13,791 bases of DNA, from contig JAZKTH010000057.1 in NCBI GenBank assembly GCA_036625675.1, forward strand, positions 1-13,791. Reading direction: 5' to 3'. The DNA comes from Halalkaliarchaeum sp036625675 (lineage in GTDB: Archaea > Halobacteriota > Halobacteria > Halobacteriales > Haloferacaceae). Made by a program: the position numbers and the translations under genes. Shown here piece after piece: positions 1 through 5,777 of the stretch (position 1 is the first letter of the stretch; every line of letters starts with the position of its first letter). The notes under the pieces are model-generated. The model ran no database searches. It was given only the letters and a program-made list of their open reading frames with translations, and was not told the DNA's origin.

Positions 1-219
1 GGGGCCCTCCGCTGGGTCGTGGTCGGGATCGTCGCCGTCGCCGTCGCGTACACCGCGCTCCGGCGGGTTCTGGCGGAGCTGGTCCCGGCCGTCGTCCGCT
101 ATCTCCCCGGCAGCCTGTTTCCGTATCTCCCCGACCGATACCTCCCCGAGGACGCCGACGGCGCCGTCGGTCTCTCCGGCGGTTCTTCGGCCACTGGCGG
201 TCCCTCCGATCGCGAGTAG
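1..219 (+). CDS. C-terminal fragment of a membrane protein (5' end outside window)
   Basis: The frame is open from base 1 and ends with TAG at 217-219, giving 72 residues with no need for a start inside the window. An internal GTG at 19 is possible but not required. The fragment begins with a hydrophobic helix (about residues 4-18, rich in V, I and A), followed by an Arg-containing stretch and a Pro/Tyr-rich segment in which YLP occurs three times. It ends in a Gly/Ser/Asp-rich tail that is probably disordered. It looks like the last transmembrane helix and tail of a larger protein. I cannot assign a family. It converges on the CBS-domain gene, with only 15 bases between the stop codons. Confidence 0.55.
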   Translation, partial: GALRWVVVGIVAVAVAYTALRRVLAELVPAVVRYLPGSLFPYLPDRYLPEDADGAVGLSGGSSATGGPSDRE

Positions 220-234
220 TCCGTTCCGCCGTCG

Positions 235-675
235 CTATTCGGGTCGGGGGCGCTCGGGCGGATCCTGCGACCGCTGCCGCTCCAGCCGTTCCGCTTCGCG
301 TGCCAGATCGTGGCGGTGGTAGACGAGGTCCGTCATCGTGACGACGCCCACTAGCTCCCCGTCCTCGAGTACCGGCAGCTTCTTGATCCCGTATTCGCGC
401 ATCGTCTCGACCGCCTGCTCGACGGGGGCGTCCGGCTCCGTCGTGACGGGGTCCTCGCTCATCGCCCGCGAGATCGGGATTTCCGTGAACGACCCTTCGA
501 ACGTGGTTCCGACGGCCAGCACGTCCGTCTCCGTGACGATCCCGACCGGGTCCCCCCCGCTCACCACCACGACGCTCCCGACCCGATTGTCGAGCATTCG
601 GGTGACGGCCGCCTGGAGGTTCTCCTCGAGCGTGATCGTCACGAGATCCGTCGACATGGCCTCTCGGATGCTCAT
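235..675 (-). CDS. Two-CBS-domain protein
   Basis: This 146-residue protein consists of two tandem CBS domains. CBS1 lies at about residues 1-56, with the typical 'REAMSTDLVTI' opening and 'GIVTETDVL' end. CBS2 lies at about 66-120, opening 'SRAMSEDPVT' and ending 'GVVTMTDLV'. A charged tail rich in Arg, Glu and Pro follows. CBS pairs bind adenine nucleotides such as AMP, ATP or SAM and usually act as energy or ligand sensors; stand-alone versions are very common in haloarchaea and mostly lack a known partner. I chose the ATG at 673-675 because the CBS1 motif begins right there. The open frame extends upstream to 735, but that extension lacks CBS features and runs through a palindrome that looks regulatory. 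The ligand and partner are unknown. Confidence 0.9.
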   Translation of the reverse strand: MSIREAMSTDLVTITLEENLQAAVTRMLDNRVGSVVVVSGGDPVGIVTETDVLAVGTTFEGSFTEIPISRAMSEDPVTTEPDAPVEQAVETMREYGIKKLPVLEDGELVGVVTMTDLVYHRHDLAREAERLERQRSQDPPERPRPE

Positions 676-717
676 ATCCGGTACTCGTTCTCGCCGGCAC
701 TCAAGTCTTACTATTAT

Positions 718-732
718 TGTGTATACTACACA
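718..732. promoter_or_regulatory. 15-bp palindrome TGTGTATACTACACA upstream of the CBS gene
   Basis: The sequence shows a perfect inverted repeat: TGTGTA (718-723), spacer TAC, TACACA (727-732). It sits in an AT-rich island, about 43 bases before the CBS start and next to a TATA-like stretch (706-717, read on the minus strand as AATAATAGTAAG). This size and symmetry suit a dimeric winged-helix repressor site overlapping or just upstream of a promoter. The bound regulator is unknown. Confidence 0.45.
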
Positions 733-842
733 CAACTAACCGTCGCCCGGCCGGAATTTCGCCGTTCGGTTCCGGAGCCGTCCGCACTCGCACGGGAGCC
801 CTTCGATCGTCCCGTGGGCGTCCGGGGAGCAGGCAGTCTGCG

Positions 843-1304
843 TCAGTTGTCGTGACAGTCGCCGCCGTGGCAATCGCCGTCCCCGTGACCGTGACCGTGA
901 TCGTGGTCGTGACCGTGACCGTGATCGTGGTCGTGACCGTGATCGTGGTCGTGCCCCCCACAGCAGCCGCCCTCGCCGTCCGCCGTCGTCAGTTCGTCCG
1001 CCTCGAACTGGTCGACCGCCTCGCGCACGGTTCCCTCGGCGCCGCGGTAGACCTCGATCCCGTTCTCGGCGAGGCGCTTCACTGCCCGACCGCCGAGGTT
1101 CCCGCACACCAGCACGTCGGCGCCGCTTTCGGCGACCAGTTCGGGCGGCGAGCCCTGTCCGCCCCGGTGGTTGCTGTCGTTCTCGATAACCGTCGCCGTC
1201 CAGTCGTCGGGATCGACCACCGTGTAATTCGGCGCCCGTCCGAAGTGCTGGGACACCTTCGCGTCCAGTCCGCCGTCGTCGCGGCTCGGAATACAGATCG
1301 TCAT
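843..1304 (-). CDS. NifX/NifB-family cluster-binding protein with His/Asp-rich tail
   Basis: The protein has 153 residues. Residues 1-105 form the dinitrogenase iron-molybdenum-cofactor (NifX/NafY/NifB C-terminal) fold. Visible are the N-terminal strand 'MTICIPS', the signature 'SQHFGRA' (18-24), and 'VLVCGNLGGRA' with Cys67. These domains bind iron-sulfur or Fe-Mo precursor clusters, but most haloarchaeal members have no nif genes nearby, and none are seen here. From residue 113 the chain becomes a metal-binding tail: a CC pair, then about 24 residues of alternating His with Asp or Gly, then two Cys-His pairs (DCH twice) near the end. This could store or chelate Ni, Co, Zn or Fe. It is divergent to the aminotransferase gene across 141 bases. 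Exact function is unknown. Confidence 0.88.
   Translation of the reverse strand: MTICIPSRDDGGLDAKVSQHFGRAPNYTVVDPDDWTATVIENDSNHRGGQGSPPELVAESGADVLVCGNLGGRAVKRLAENGIEVYRGAEGTVREAVDQFEADELTTADGEGGCCGGHDHDHGHDHDHGHGHDHDHGHGHGDGDCHGGDCHDN
885..953. repeat. 24-bp tandem repeat encoding the His-rich tail
   Basis: Read on the plus strand, the hexamers GTGACC, GTGACC, GTGATC and GTGGTC make a 24-base unit. It occurs twice without change (885-908 and 909-932), followed by an 18-base partial copy (933-950) lacking one GTGACC and by a final GTG. On the coding strand each hexamer gives Gly-His or Asp-His. The exact identity of the copies, including wobble bases, points to recent expansion by slippage or unequal recombination. 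Confidence 0.9.
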
Positions 1305-1410
1305 CGGTTCCGATCGGGTCTCTGCTGTGGTCCACCTTCGGGGTTTCGGTTACAGTCCGGCGGTCCTTGCGACTCTCCCGGCTCCACTTCCCCTGGTTCC
1401 GGCCGCACCC

Positions 1411-1423
1411 GAACCAATTAACC
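1411..1423 (+). promoter_or_regulatory. TATA/BRE-like promoter of the aminotransferase gene
   Basis: GAACCAATTAACC lies in an otherwise GC-rich spacer. The AATTAA core is about 26 bases before the ATG at 1446, the position expected for a leaderless haloarchaeal transcript. The assignment rests on position and composition only. Confidence 0.5.
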
Positions 1424-1445
1424 TCCCTTCACCCCACGTCCCGGT

Positions 1446-2561
1446 ATGGACATCACCCCCTTCGGCCTCGAGCGCTGGTTCGCGGAGTACGAACACGAGG
1501 CGGACATCATGCTCGCGGAGAGCGGGATCAGGTCGCTCGACGCCTCCCGGTTCGATCTGGATCCCGGGAAGCTGGGCTACGTCATTCCCACGAACGGCGA
1601 TCCGGCGTTCCGCGAACGCGTCGGGGATCGATACGGCCGCTCCGCCGACGAGGTGCTTTTCACCTGCGGGACCCAGGAGGCGAACTTCCTCGCGTTCTTG
1701 AGCCTCCTCGGCGGCGACGGCGGCGATCACGCCGTCGTCGTGACGCCGACCTACCAGGCGCTGCACTCGGTACCCGAGGCGTTCGGCTCGGTGACGACCG
1801 TCGAGTTGACCCCGACGCGGTGGAGCCTCGACGTCGACGCCGTCCGGGAGGCCGTCACCGACGACACGGCGGTCGTCGTCGTGAACAACCCGAACAACCC
1901 CACCGGACGGTACCACGACGAGGGCACCGTCCGGGAGCTGTACGACGTGGCTGCCGCCCACGACGCCTACCTCCTGTGTGACGAGGTGTACCGCCTGCTC
2001 GCGGAGGATCCCCTCCCGCCGGTCGCGAGCATGGGCGAGTACGGCCTCTCCACGACCAGCCTCACGAAGGCGTACGGGCTGGCAGGGTTGCGGTTCGGCT
2101 GGCTCGTCGGCGACCGCTCGGTCCTCGAGGCGGCGTGGAAGTGGAAGGACTACACCACGATCTCGCCCTCGCTTTTCGGACAGCACGTGGCGAAACAGGC
2201 GCTCGGCGGGCGCGAGGCGGACATCCTGGCGGAGAACCGCGAACTCGCCGAACGCAACCGCGGGATCGTCGCCGACTGGATCGACCGCCACGATCTGGAG
2301 TGGTACGACCCGGTCGGCGTCAACGGCTTCGTCACCGTCCCGCCCGGCTTCGCCTCCAGCACCGACTTCTGCCGGACCGTCGTCGAGGAGGAGGGGGTCG
2401 TGCTCGCCCCGGGCGAGCTGTTCGGCGAGGACGGCTACTTCCGGATCGGGTTCGGGCTCCCCACCCCCGAACTCGAGCGCGGCCTCTCGTACGTCTCCAG
2501 CGTCATCGTGGACTACGGCGACGGGGACTCTGCCGGGGAGAGCGACGGGGGCATCCTGTGA
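1446..2561 (+). CDS. PLP-dependent class I/II aminotransferase
   Basis: This is a 371-residue fold-type I PLP enzyme of usual length. Visible residues are: the substrate-side Gly motif 'YVIPTNGDPAFRERV' (45-59); the phosphate-loop region 'TCGTQEAN' (73-80); Tyr103 stacking region 'TPTYQ'; 'NNPNNPTG' (147-154) with the cofactor-contacting Asn; 'CDEVY' (178-182) with Asp179 and Tyr182; 'STTSLTKAYGLAGLRFGW' with Schiff-base Lys208 and Arg216; and 'FRIGFG' with Arg333 for the substrate carboxylate. It transfers an amino group between an amino acid and a 2-oxo acid in the cytoplasm. The substrate cannot be read from sequence. The acidic C-terminal tail after residue 355 is probably disordered. The last bases overlap the start of the next gene, so the two are probably co-transcribed. 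Confidence 0.92.
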   Translation: MDITPFGLERWFAEYEHEADIMLAESGIRSLDASRFDLDPGKLGYVIPTNGDPAFRERVGDRYGRSADEVLFTCGTQEANFLAFLSLLGGDGGDHAVVVTPTYQALHSVPEAFGSVTTVELTPTRWSLDVDAVREAVTDDTAVVVVNNPNNPTGRYHDEGTVRELYDVAAAHDAYLLCDEVYRLLAEDPLPPVASMGEYGLSTTSLTKAYGLAGLRFGWLVGDRSVLEAAWKWKDYTTISPSLFGQHVAKQALGGREADILAENRELAERNRGIVADWIDRHDLEWYDPVGVNGFVTVPPGFASSTDFCRTVVEEEGVVLAPGELFGEDGYFRIGFGLPTPELERGLSYVSSVIVDYGDGDSAGESDGGIL

Positions 2562-2806
2562 GTCGGCTCCCGTCGGCGCTCGCGTCGCGGCTCGAGGGGC
2601 GCTCCGAGGAGCAGATCGCCCTCGGGGCGGGCGCGGTCACCCTGATCGTCGTGAACCTGACGGGAACGGCCGTCGGCATCCAGTTCCCTGGGCGGACGAT
2701 CGTCGCCATCGCGGCGGGGTTTCTGGCGCTGACGGCGGTCAGCTACCTGCGCACCGGTAATCTGCTCCCCGAGAGCGAGGACGGGGAGTACGAACCGGAA
2801 CTGTGA
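2558..2806 (+). CDS. Small two-helix membrane protein
   Basis: The 82-residue protein starts at a GTG that overlaps the aminotransferase stop as GTGA, a typical translational-coupling arrangement. The frame remains open upstream, but only as a shadow of the aminotransferase. Two hydrophobic segments are visible (about 20-41 and 47-64), flanked by an amphipathic N-terminus with Arg and Glu and an acidic C-terminal tail (ESEDGEYEPEL). I do not recognise the family. Its position between the aminotransferase and aIF5A may be conserved in haloarchaea, but I cannot check this. It has its own halophile-like acidic composition and in-frame reading to the stop, so it is likely real. Confidence 0.7.
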   Translation: MSRLPSALASRLEGRSEEQIALGAGAVTLIVVNLTGTAVGIQFPGRTIVAIAAGFLALTAVSYLRTGNLLPESEDGEYEPEL

Positions 2807-2829
2807 CTCGCCGGGGCGGACGGGGGATC

Positions 2830-2841
2830 AAACCGTTTATA
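2830..2841 (+). promoter_or_regulatory. TATA box of the aIF5A gene
   Basis: CAAACCGTTTATACTG spans 2829-2844, with TTTATA at 2836-2841, about 27 bases before the ATG at 2866. This suits a leaderless mRNA with a BRE-like CAAACC in front. The core GTTTATACTG is repeated exactly upstream of the sensor-like gene at 7860. Confidence 0.75.
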
Positions 2842-2865
2842 CTGCCGCCGGAAAAACGACGGTGT

Positions 2866-3243
2866 ATGCCGAGAGAGCAAAAGCAGGTTCGCGATCTCCA
2901 GGAAGGCAGCTACGTGATGATGGACGACGCTCCCTGCAAGATCAACGCCTACAGCACCGCAAAGCCCGGCAAACACGGCAGCGCGAAGGCCCGGATCGAG
3001 GGGCGCGGCGTCTTCGACGGGAAGAAACGCTCGCTCTCCCAGCCGGTGGACGCGAAGGTGTGGGTCCCGATCATCGAGCGAAAGCAGGGCCAGGTCGTCT
3101 CGGTCTCCGGCGACGACGCCCAGGTGATGGACCTGGACAACTACCAGACGTTCACCATGCGCATCCCCGAGGACGAGTCGCTCTCCTCGGACGACACGAT
3201 CGAGTACCTCGAGTACGAGGACCAGCGGAAGATCGTCGGATAA
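2866..3243 (+). CDS. eif5A: Translation initiation factor aIF5A
   Basis: The 125-residue protein is the normal size for archaeal IF5A. The N-terminal SH3-like domain carries the modification loop 'STAKPGKHGSAKA' (30-42), in which Lys36 is the residue converted to deoxyhypusine or hypusine. The C-terminal half (about 72-125) is the OB fold, ending 'EYEDQRKIVG'. The factor binds the ribosome at the peptidyl-transferase centre and relieves stalling, for example at polyproline. The frame opens earlier, at 2803, but homologues begin at 'MPREQKQ', and the TATA box 27 bases upstream of 2866 supports this ATG. The stop codon overlaps the ATG of the agmatinase-like gene (TAATG), tying the factor to an enzyme implicated in its own modification. 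Confidence 0.97.
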   Translation: MPREQKQVRDLQEGSYVMMDDAPCKINAYSTAKPGKHGSAKARIEGRGVFDGKKRSLSQPVDAKVWVPIIERKQGQVVSVSGDDAQVMDLDNYQTFTMRIPEDESLSSDDTIEYLEYEDQRKIVG

Positions 3244-4124
3244 TGTTCCCCGGCGCGTCGGCGCCCCGCGAGGAGGCGGCCTACGTCGTCGTCGGCGCGC
3301 CCCTGGACGCGACGACGTCGTTCCAGCCCGGAACCCGGTTCGGACCGGACCGGATCCGCCGCTTCGCGGAGACGTACGACGACTACGACCGACGGAGCGA
3401 CCAGTTCTTCACCGACCTCTCGGTTCACGACGCCGGCGACGTCCACGCCTGGCCCGACGTTCCCGAGTACCTCGAGTACCTCGAGGGAACGCTCCGGGAC
3501 GTCGTCTGGGACGGGGCAGTGCCGCTCGCGCTCGGCGGGGAACACACGATCACCTACGCCGGCGTCGCCGCCGTCGAACCGGACGTGCTCGTCGTCGTCG
3601 ACGCTCACCTCGATCTCCGGGAGGCGTACGCCGGCGACGAGTGGAGCCACGCCTGCGTCTGCCGGCGGGCCCTGGAGAGGGGCCACGCGGATCGGCTCGT
3701 GGTCGTCGGCGCCAGAACCGGCTCCGCCGAGGAGTGGGACCGGGCCGGCGAGGACGACGTGACCGTCGTTCCCCCGGAGGAGGCTCGCGACTGGGTCGAC
3801 GCCGTCCGCGCGGAGCCGAATCCCCTCGGCGGCGACTCGGCGTACCTCTCGGTCGACGTCGACGGCGTCGATCCCGGCTTCGCCCCCGGCACCGGGACGA
3901 TGGAGCCGTTCGGGCTGACGCCCCGCGAGGTGCGCGACCTCGTCCGGGCCGTCGCGCCCGTCGCCGGGGGCTTCGACGTCGTCGAGGTCAACGATCGGGA
4001 CGACGGCCAGGCGGCCGCGCTCGGGGGGAAACTGCTCCGCGAGTTCGTGTACGCCCACGCCCTCGGGGGCGGGGCGGACGACGGCGCGGGCGACGCTGGG
4101 GATCCCGAAACCCGGACTCGCTGA
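3243..4124 (+). CDS. speB: Agmatinase-like ureohydrolase, likely for aIF5A modification
   Basis: This 293-residue protein belongs to the arginase/agmatinase family with a binuclear Mn centre. Metal ligands are present: His101 in 'LGGEHTIT'; Asp120, His122 and Asp124 in 'DAHLD'; and Asp205 and Asp207 in 'SVDVDGVDPGFAPGTGT'. The segment following 'DAHLD' ('DLREAYAGDEWSHACV', 124-139) is agmatinase-like rather than arginase-like. Near the C-terminus the usual 'E(V/I)xPxYD' segment is replaced by 'VEVNDRDDGQAAAL' (247-260). Classic agmatinases release urea and putrescine. In Haloferax volcanii, from memory, the homologue beside aIF5A has been linked to deoxyhypusine formation through an agmatine route. 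The one-base overlap with aIF5A supports the same role here. The tail after 272 is a low-complexity acidic extension. Confidence 0.9.
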   Translation: MFPGASAPREEAAYVVVGAPLDATTSFQPGTRFGPDRIRRFAETYDDYDRRSDQFFTDLSVHDAGDVHAWPDVPEYLEYLEGTLRDVVWDGAVPLALGGEHTITYAGVAAVEPDVLVVVDAHLDLREAYAGDEWSHACVCRRALERGHADRLVVVGARTGSAEEWDRAGEDDVTVVPPEEARDWVDAVRAEPNPLGGDSAYLSVDVDGVDPGFAPGTGTMEPFGLTPREVRDLVRAVAPVAGGFDVVEVNDRDDGQAAALGGKLLREFVYAHALGGGADDGAGDAGDPETRTR

Positions 4125-4142
4125 CCTGCGGCAGCCGCTCCC

Positions 4143-4150
4143 TTTTAAAT
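4143..4150 (+). promoter_or_regulatory. Possible TATA box before the DUF4097-like gene
   Basis: TTTTAAAT stands out in GC-rich sequence 19 bases after the agmatinase-like stop. If used, transcription would begin near 4172 and leave a leader of about 50 bases before the GTG at 4220. No better-placed element is seen. Confidence 0.4.
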
Positions 4151-4219
4151 CCTGCGGCCGGTTGCCCGCTCGCCAGTCCGGCGTTTCAACTGAAGTGGTC
4201 AGGGGGCCATGGTACGTTC

Positions 4220-5056
4220 GTGGTCCGAAAGACTACGAGGCGGCGCCTGCTCTCCGGCGGCGCCGCCGCCGCCCTCGCCTCCCTCGCCGGCTGTACGGGG
4301 ATGACTCCCTTCGTCGGCAAGCGCGAGGAAGGTTCCCGAACCGTATCGATCGACGACGCCGACGCCCTCGCGGTCGACGTCGACGTCGGCGAACTCACCC
4401 TCCGCCCGGCCGATCGCGGCGACGTCCGGATCGACTACGTCCGGCAGGCGAGTTCCGTCACCGCCGACATCGGCGACCTCGAGTTGCGAACCGAGCGCCG
4501 CGATGGTCGCCTGGTCCTCGCGTCCGAGTGGACCGGCGAGGACACGCTGTTCGGCGGCCAGCCGTCGCTCGATCTCGACGTGGAGATCCCGCGGTCGCTT
4601 CCGGTCGAGCGCATCGCGGGCAGCGTCGGGTCGATCGACGTCCGCGACGTCGCCGGCGACCTCGCGGTGGAGACGAGCACCGGCTCGGTCACCGCGGCGG
4701 GCGTCGACGGCACGGTGACCGTCTCCACGAGTACCGGCTCGGTCGACGTGCGCGACCCCGGCGCGCTCGGCGACGTGAGCGCCTCCACCGGTTCGATAGA
4801 CGTCGAAGTTCCCGCGATCGACGGCGACACGAGCGTTACCGCCGAAACCGGGAGTATCGACGTCGCCCTCGCATCGGATCTGGACCTCGAGTTGCGCGTC
4901 CGGACGGGGACCGGCAGCGTCGACGTCGACCTCGACGGGCTCCCGGACGCCGACGGCGTCGGCAGCGATCCGACGGTCGCTGCCACCCTCGGCGACGGGG
5001 GTCCGACGCTCACGGTCGAGACCGACACCGGCAGCGTCACCGTCTCCCGTCTGTAG
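4220..5056 (+). CDS. Tat-exported lipoprotein with DUF4097-like TGS repeats
   Basis: From a GTG start the protein has 278 residues. The N-terminus has 'TTRRRLLSGGAAAALASLAGC': a twin-arginine motif (7-9), a short hydrophobic stretch and a lipobox ending in Cys25, so export by Tat and lipid anchoring outside the membrane are expected. After an acidic region, a repeat begins at about residue 135, each unit carrying (T/V)GS(V/I) about every 18-20 residues: 136-138, 154-156, 172-174, 190-192, 210-212, 231-233 and 270-272. This is the pattern of DUF4097/DUF4098 adhesin-like domains, thought to fold as a right-handed beta helix. Function is unknown. I chose the GTG because upstream in-frame sequence is non-coding and no ATG is in frame near the RR motif. 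Confidence 0.82.
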   Translation: MVRKTTRRRLLSGGAAAALASLAGCTGMTPFVGKREEGSRTVSIDDADALAVDVDVGELTLRPADRGDVRIDYVRQASSVTADIGDLELRTERRDGRLVLASEWTGEDTLFGGQPSLDLDVEIPRSLPVERIAGSVGSIDVRDVAGDLAVETSTGSVTAAGVDGTVTVSTSTGSVDVRDPGALGDVSASTGSIDVEVPAIDGDTSVTAETGSIDVALASDLDLELRVRTGTGSVDVDLDGLPDADGVGSDPTVAATLGDGGPTLTVETDTGSVTVSRL

Positions 5057-5210
5057 CTCCCCGGCCCCGTCGGATTCGACGAGGACGTTCCCGGAAACTG
5101 TTCGTATCGAAAATATATTTGGGGAGTTCCGATCGATCGAGGGTGCGTCCGAAGCGTGTAGGTCGACGATCACCTACTGGGGGTCTTCGCCGTTCGGGGT
5201 GGGAAGGACG
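5057..5210. other. Convergent intergenic region with hairpins and an AT-rich block
   Basis: This lies between the DUF4097-like stop and the stop of the minus-strand gene. It holds a 5-bp hairpin CGTCG-GATT-CGACG (5068-5081), an AT-rich block AAAATATATTT (5110-5120) and a 6-bp hairpin GTAGGT...ACCTAC (5158-5177). Each hairpin faces the AT-rich block from its own side, so together they could end transcription from both genes. I see no credible coding sequence. Confidence 0.5.
5158..5177 (-). terminator. Hairpin 3' of the orphan gene
   Basis: GTAGGT and ACCTAC form a perfect 6-bp stem with an 8-base loop, 34 bases beyond the stop of the minus-strand gene. Read on the minus strand it is followed about 40 bases later by the T-containing block AAATATATTTT (5110-5120). 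Archaeal termination depends mainly on T-tracts, so the role of the hairpin itself is uncertain. Confidence 0.3.
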
Positions 5211-5597
5211 TCACGGCGGCGTGGCGACCTCGAAACCGATTCCGTCCGCGGTTATTCCGATCCCGAGGCCGTTCTCTGCAGCCGTCGCGGTCCACCGATA
5301 CGTTTCCTCCAGTCCAGTATCCGTTCGCACGGTGACCAATAACGGTTCGTCGGCGACGAGATCTGTGTATCCCCGTTCGTCACTCGCAGGGATGGTCCGT
5401 GTGTCGTCTACGAGCGTTTCGTCTCCCCCGACAGTCCGAATCAGCGTCGTTACCTCCCGGTCGCTACTCGTCTGATTGTTCACGATCACGATCGGAGTCG
5501 GCTCGGGCCGGGCAGACGCGATCGCACCACCTCCCAGGCCTACCGCGACTCCGCCACCGAGCAGTACGATGAGATTTCGCCGGGTCTTGGAGGGCAT
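5211..5597 (-). CDS. Hypothetical exported or anchored protein
   Basis: The 128-residue product is unrecognised. The N-terminus 'TRRNLIVLLGGGVAVGLGGG' (5-24) is a signal or anchor: two Arg followed by a hydrophobic Gly-rich stretch, compatible with Tat but without a lipobox Cys. The remainder (34-128) alternates beta-prone segments such as 'PIVIVNNQ', 'REVTTLIRTV', 'LLVTVRT' and 'ETYRWTAT', suggesting a small all-beta, perhaps immunoglobulin-like, extracellular domain. The start is well supported: a strong TATA box lies about 24 bases upstream. Codon third positions look less GC-biased than in the neighbours, and the flanks are AT-rich, hinting at an accessory gene. Confidence 0.68.
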   Translation of the reverse strand: MPSKTRRNLIVLLGGGVAVGLGGGAIASARPEPTPIVIVNNQTSSDREVTTLIRTVGGDETLVDDTRTIPASDERGYTDLVADEPLLVTVRTDTGLEETYRWTATAAENGLGIGITADGIGFEVATPP

Positions 5598-5614
5598 GCG
5601 TACGGATTTCCAGT

Positions 5615-5627
5615 ACTATATAAAAAG
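5615..5627 (-). promoter_or_regulatory. TATA box of the orphan gene
   Basis: On the minus strand this reads CTTTTTATATAGT, the strongest AT-rich element in the window. Its centre is about 24 bases before the ATG at 5597, so the transcript is probably leaderless. Confidence 0.7.
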
Positions 5628-5777
5628 GGTGCCGAACGGTAAAAACAGAATTTTAGAAAATACGCTCTACTTTTCTGAACACACGTTTTCCTCGAAACGC
5701 AATTCTCGTCGGGTTCCGTGGATTTCAACGGCGCCCGGAAAACGGAACCGGCGGCGCCTTTTCGGAACCCGTGCTTC
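5628..5777. other. AT-rich intergenic region with repeated CGGAACC
   Basis: There is no convincing gene here. The left half is AT-rich with several A/T runs. The right half has GGTTCCG (5712-5718) facing two CGGAACC copies (5743-5749 and 5763-5769), allowing two alternative hairpins, and two self-complementary GGCGCC sites (5730-5735 and 5753-5758). This is probably the 3' flank of the sensor-like gene plus the 5' flank of the orphan gene. Confidence 0.4.

Noticed and set aside
676..735. Longer CBS protein starting at 735
   Set aside because: It would start inside the palindrome and adds no CBS sequence; the CBS1 motif begins at the ATG at 675.
885..953. CRISPR array
   Set aside because: The repeats are directly adjacent, have no spacers, and stay in frame in a coding region.
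701..961. Minus-strand frame rich in Thr-Val-Ile repeats
   Set aside because: It is also a shadow of the hexamer repeat and has no start context or domain.
843..1304. Nitrogenase cofactor function (nifX proper)
   Set aside because: No nif genes are in view, and stand-alone members of this fold are widespread in non-fixing archaea.
736..1335. Minus-strand frame with Arg-Ser repeats (RSRSR)
   Set aside because: It is the other-frame reading of the His-tail repeat in the NifX-like gene; the NifX frame has clear family motifs.
1350..2291. Long minus-strand frame opposite the aminotransferase
   Set aside because: The aminotransferase has every PLP motif; the opposite frame is the usual GC-rich antisense shadow.
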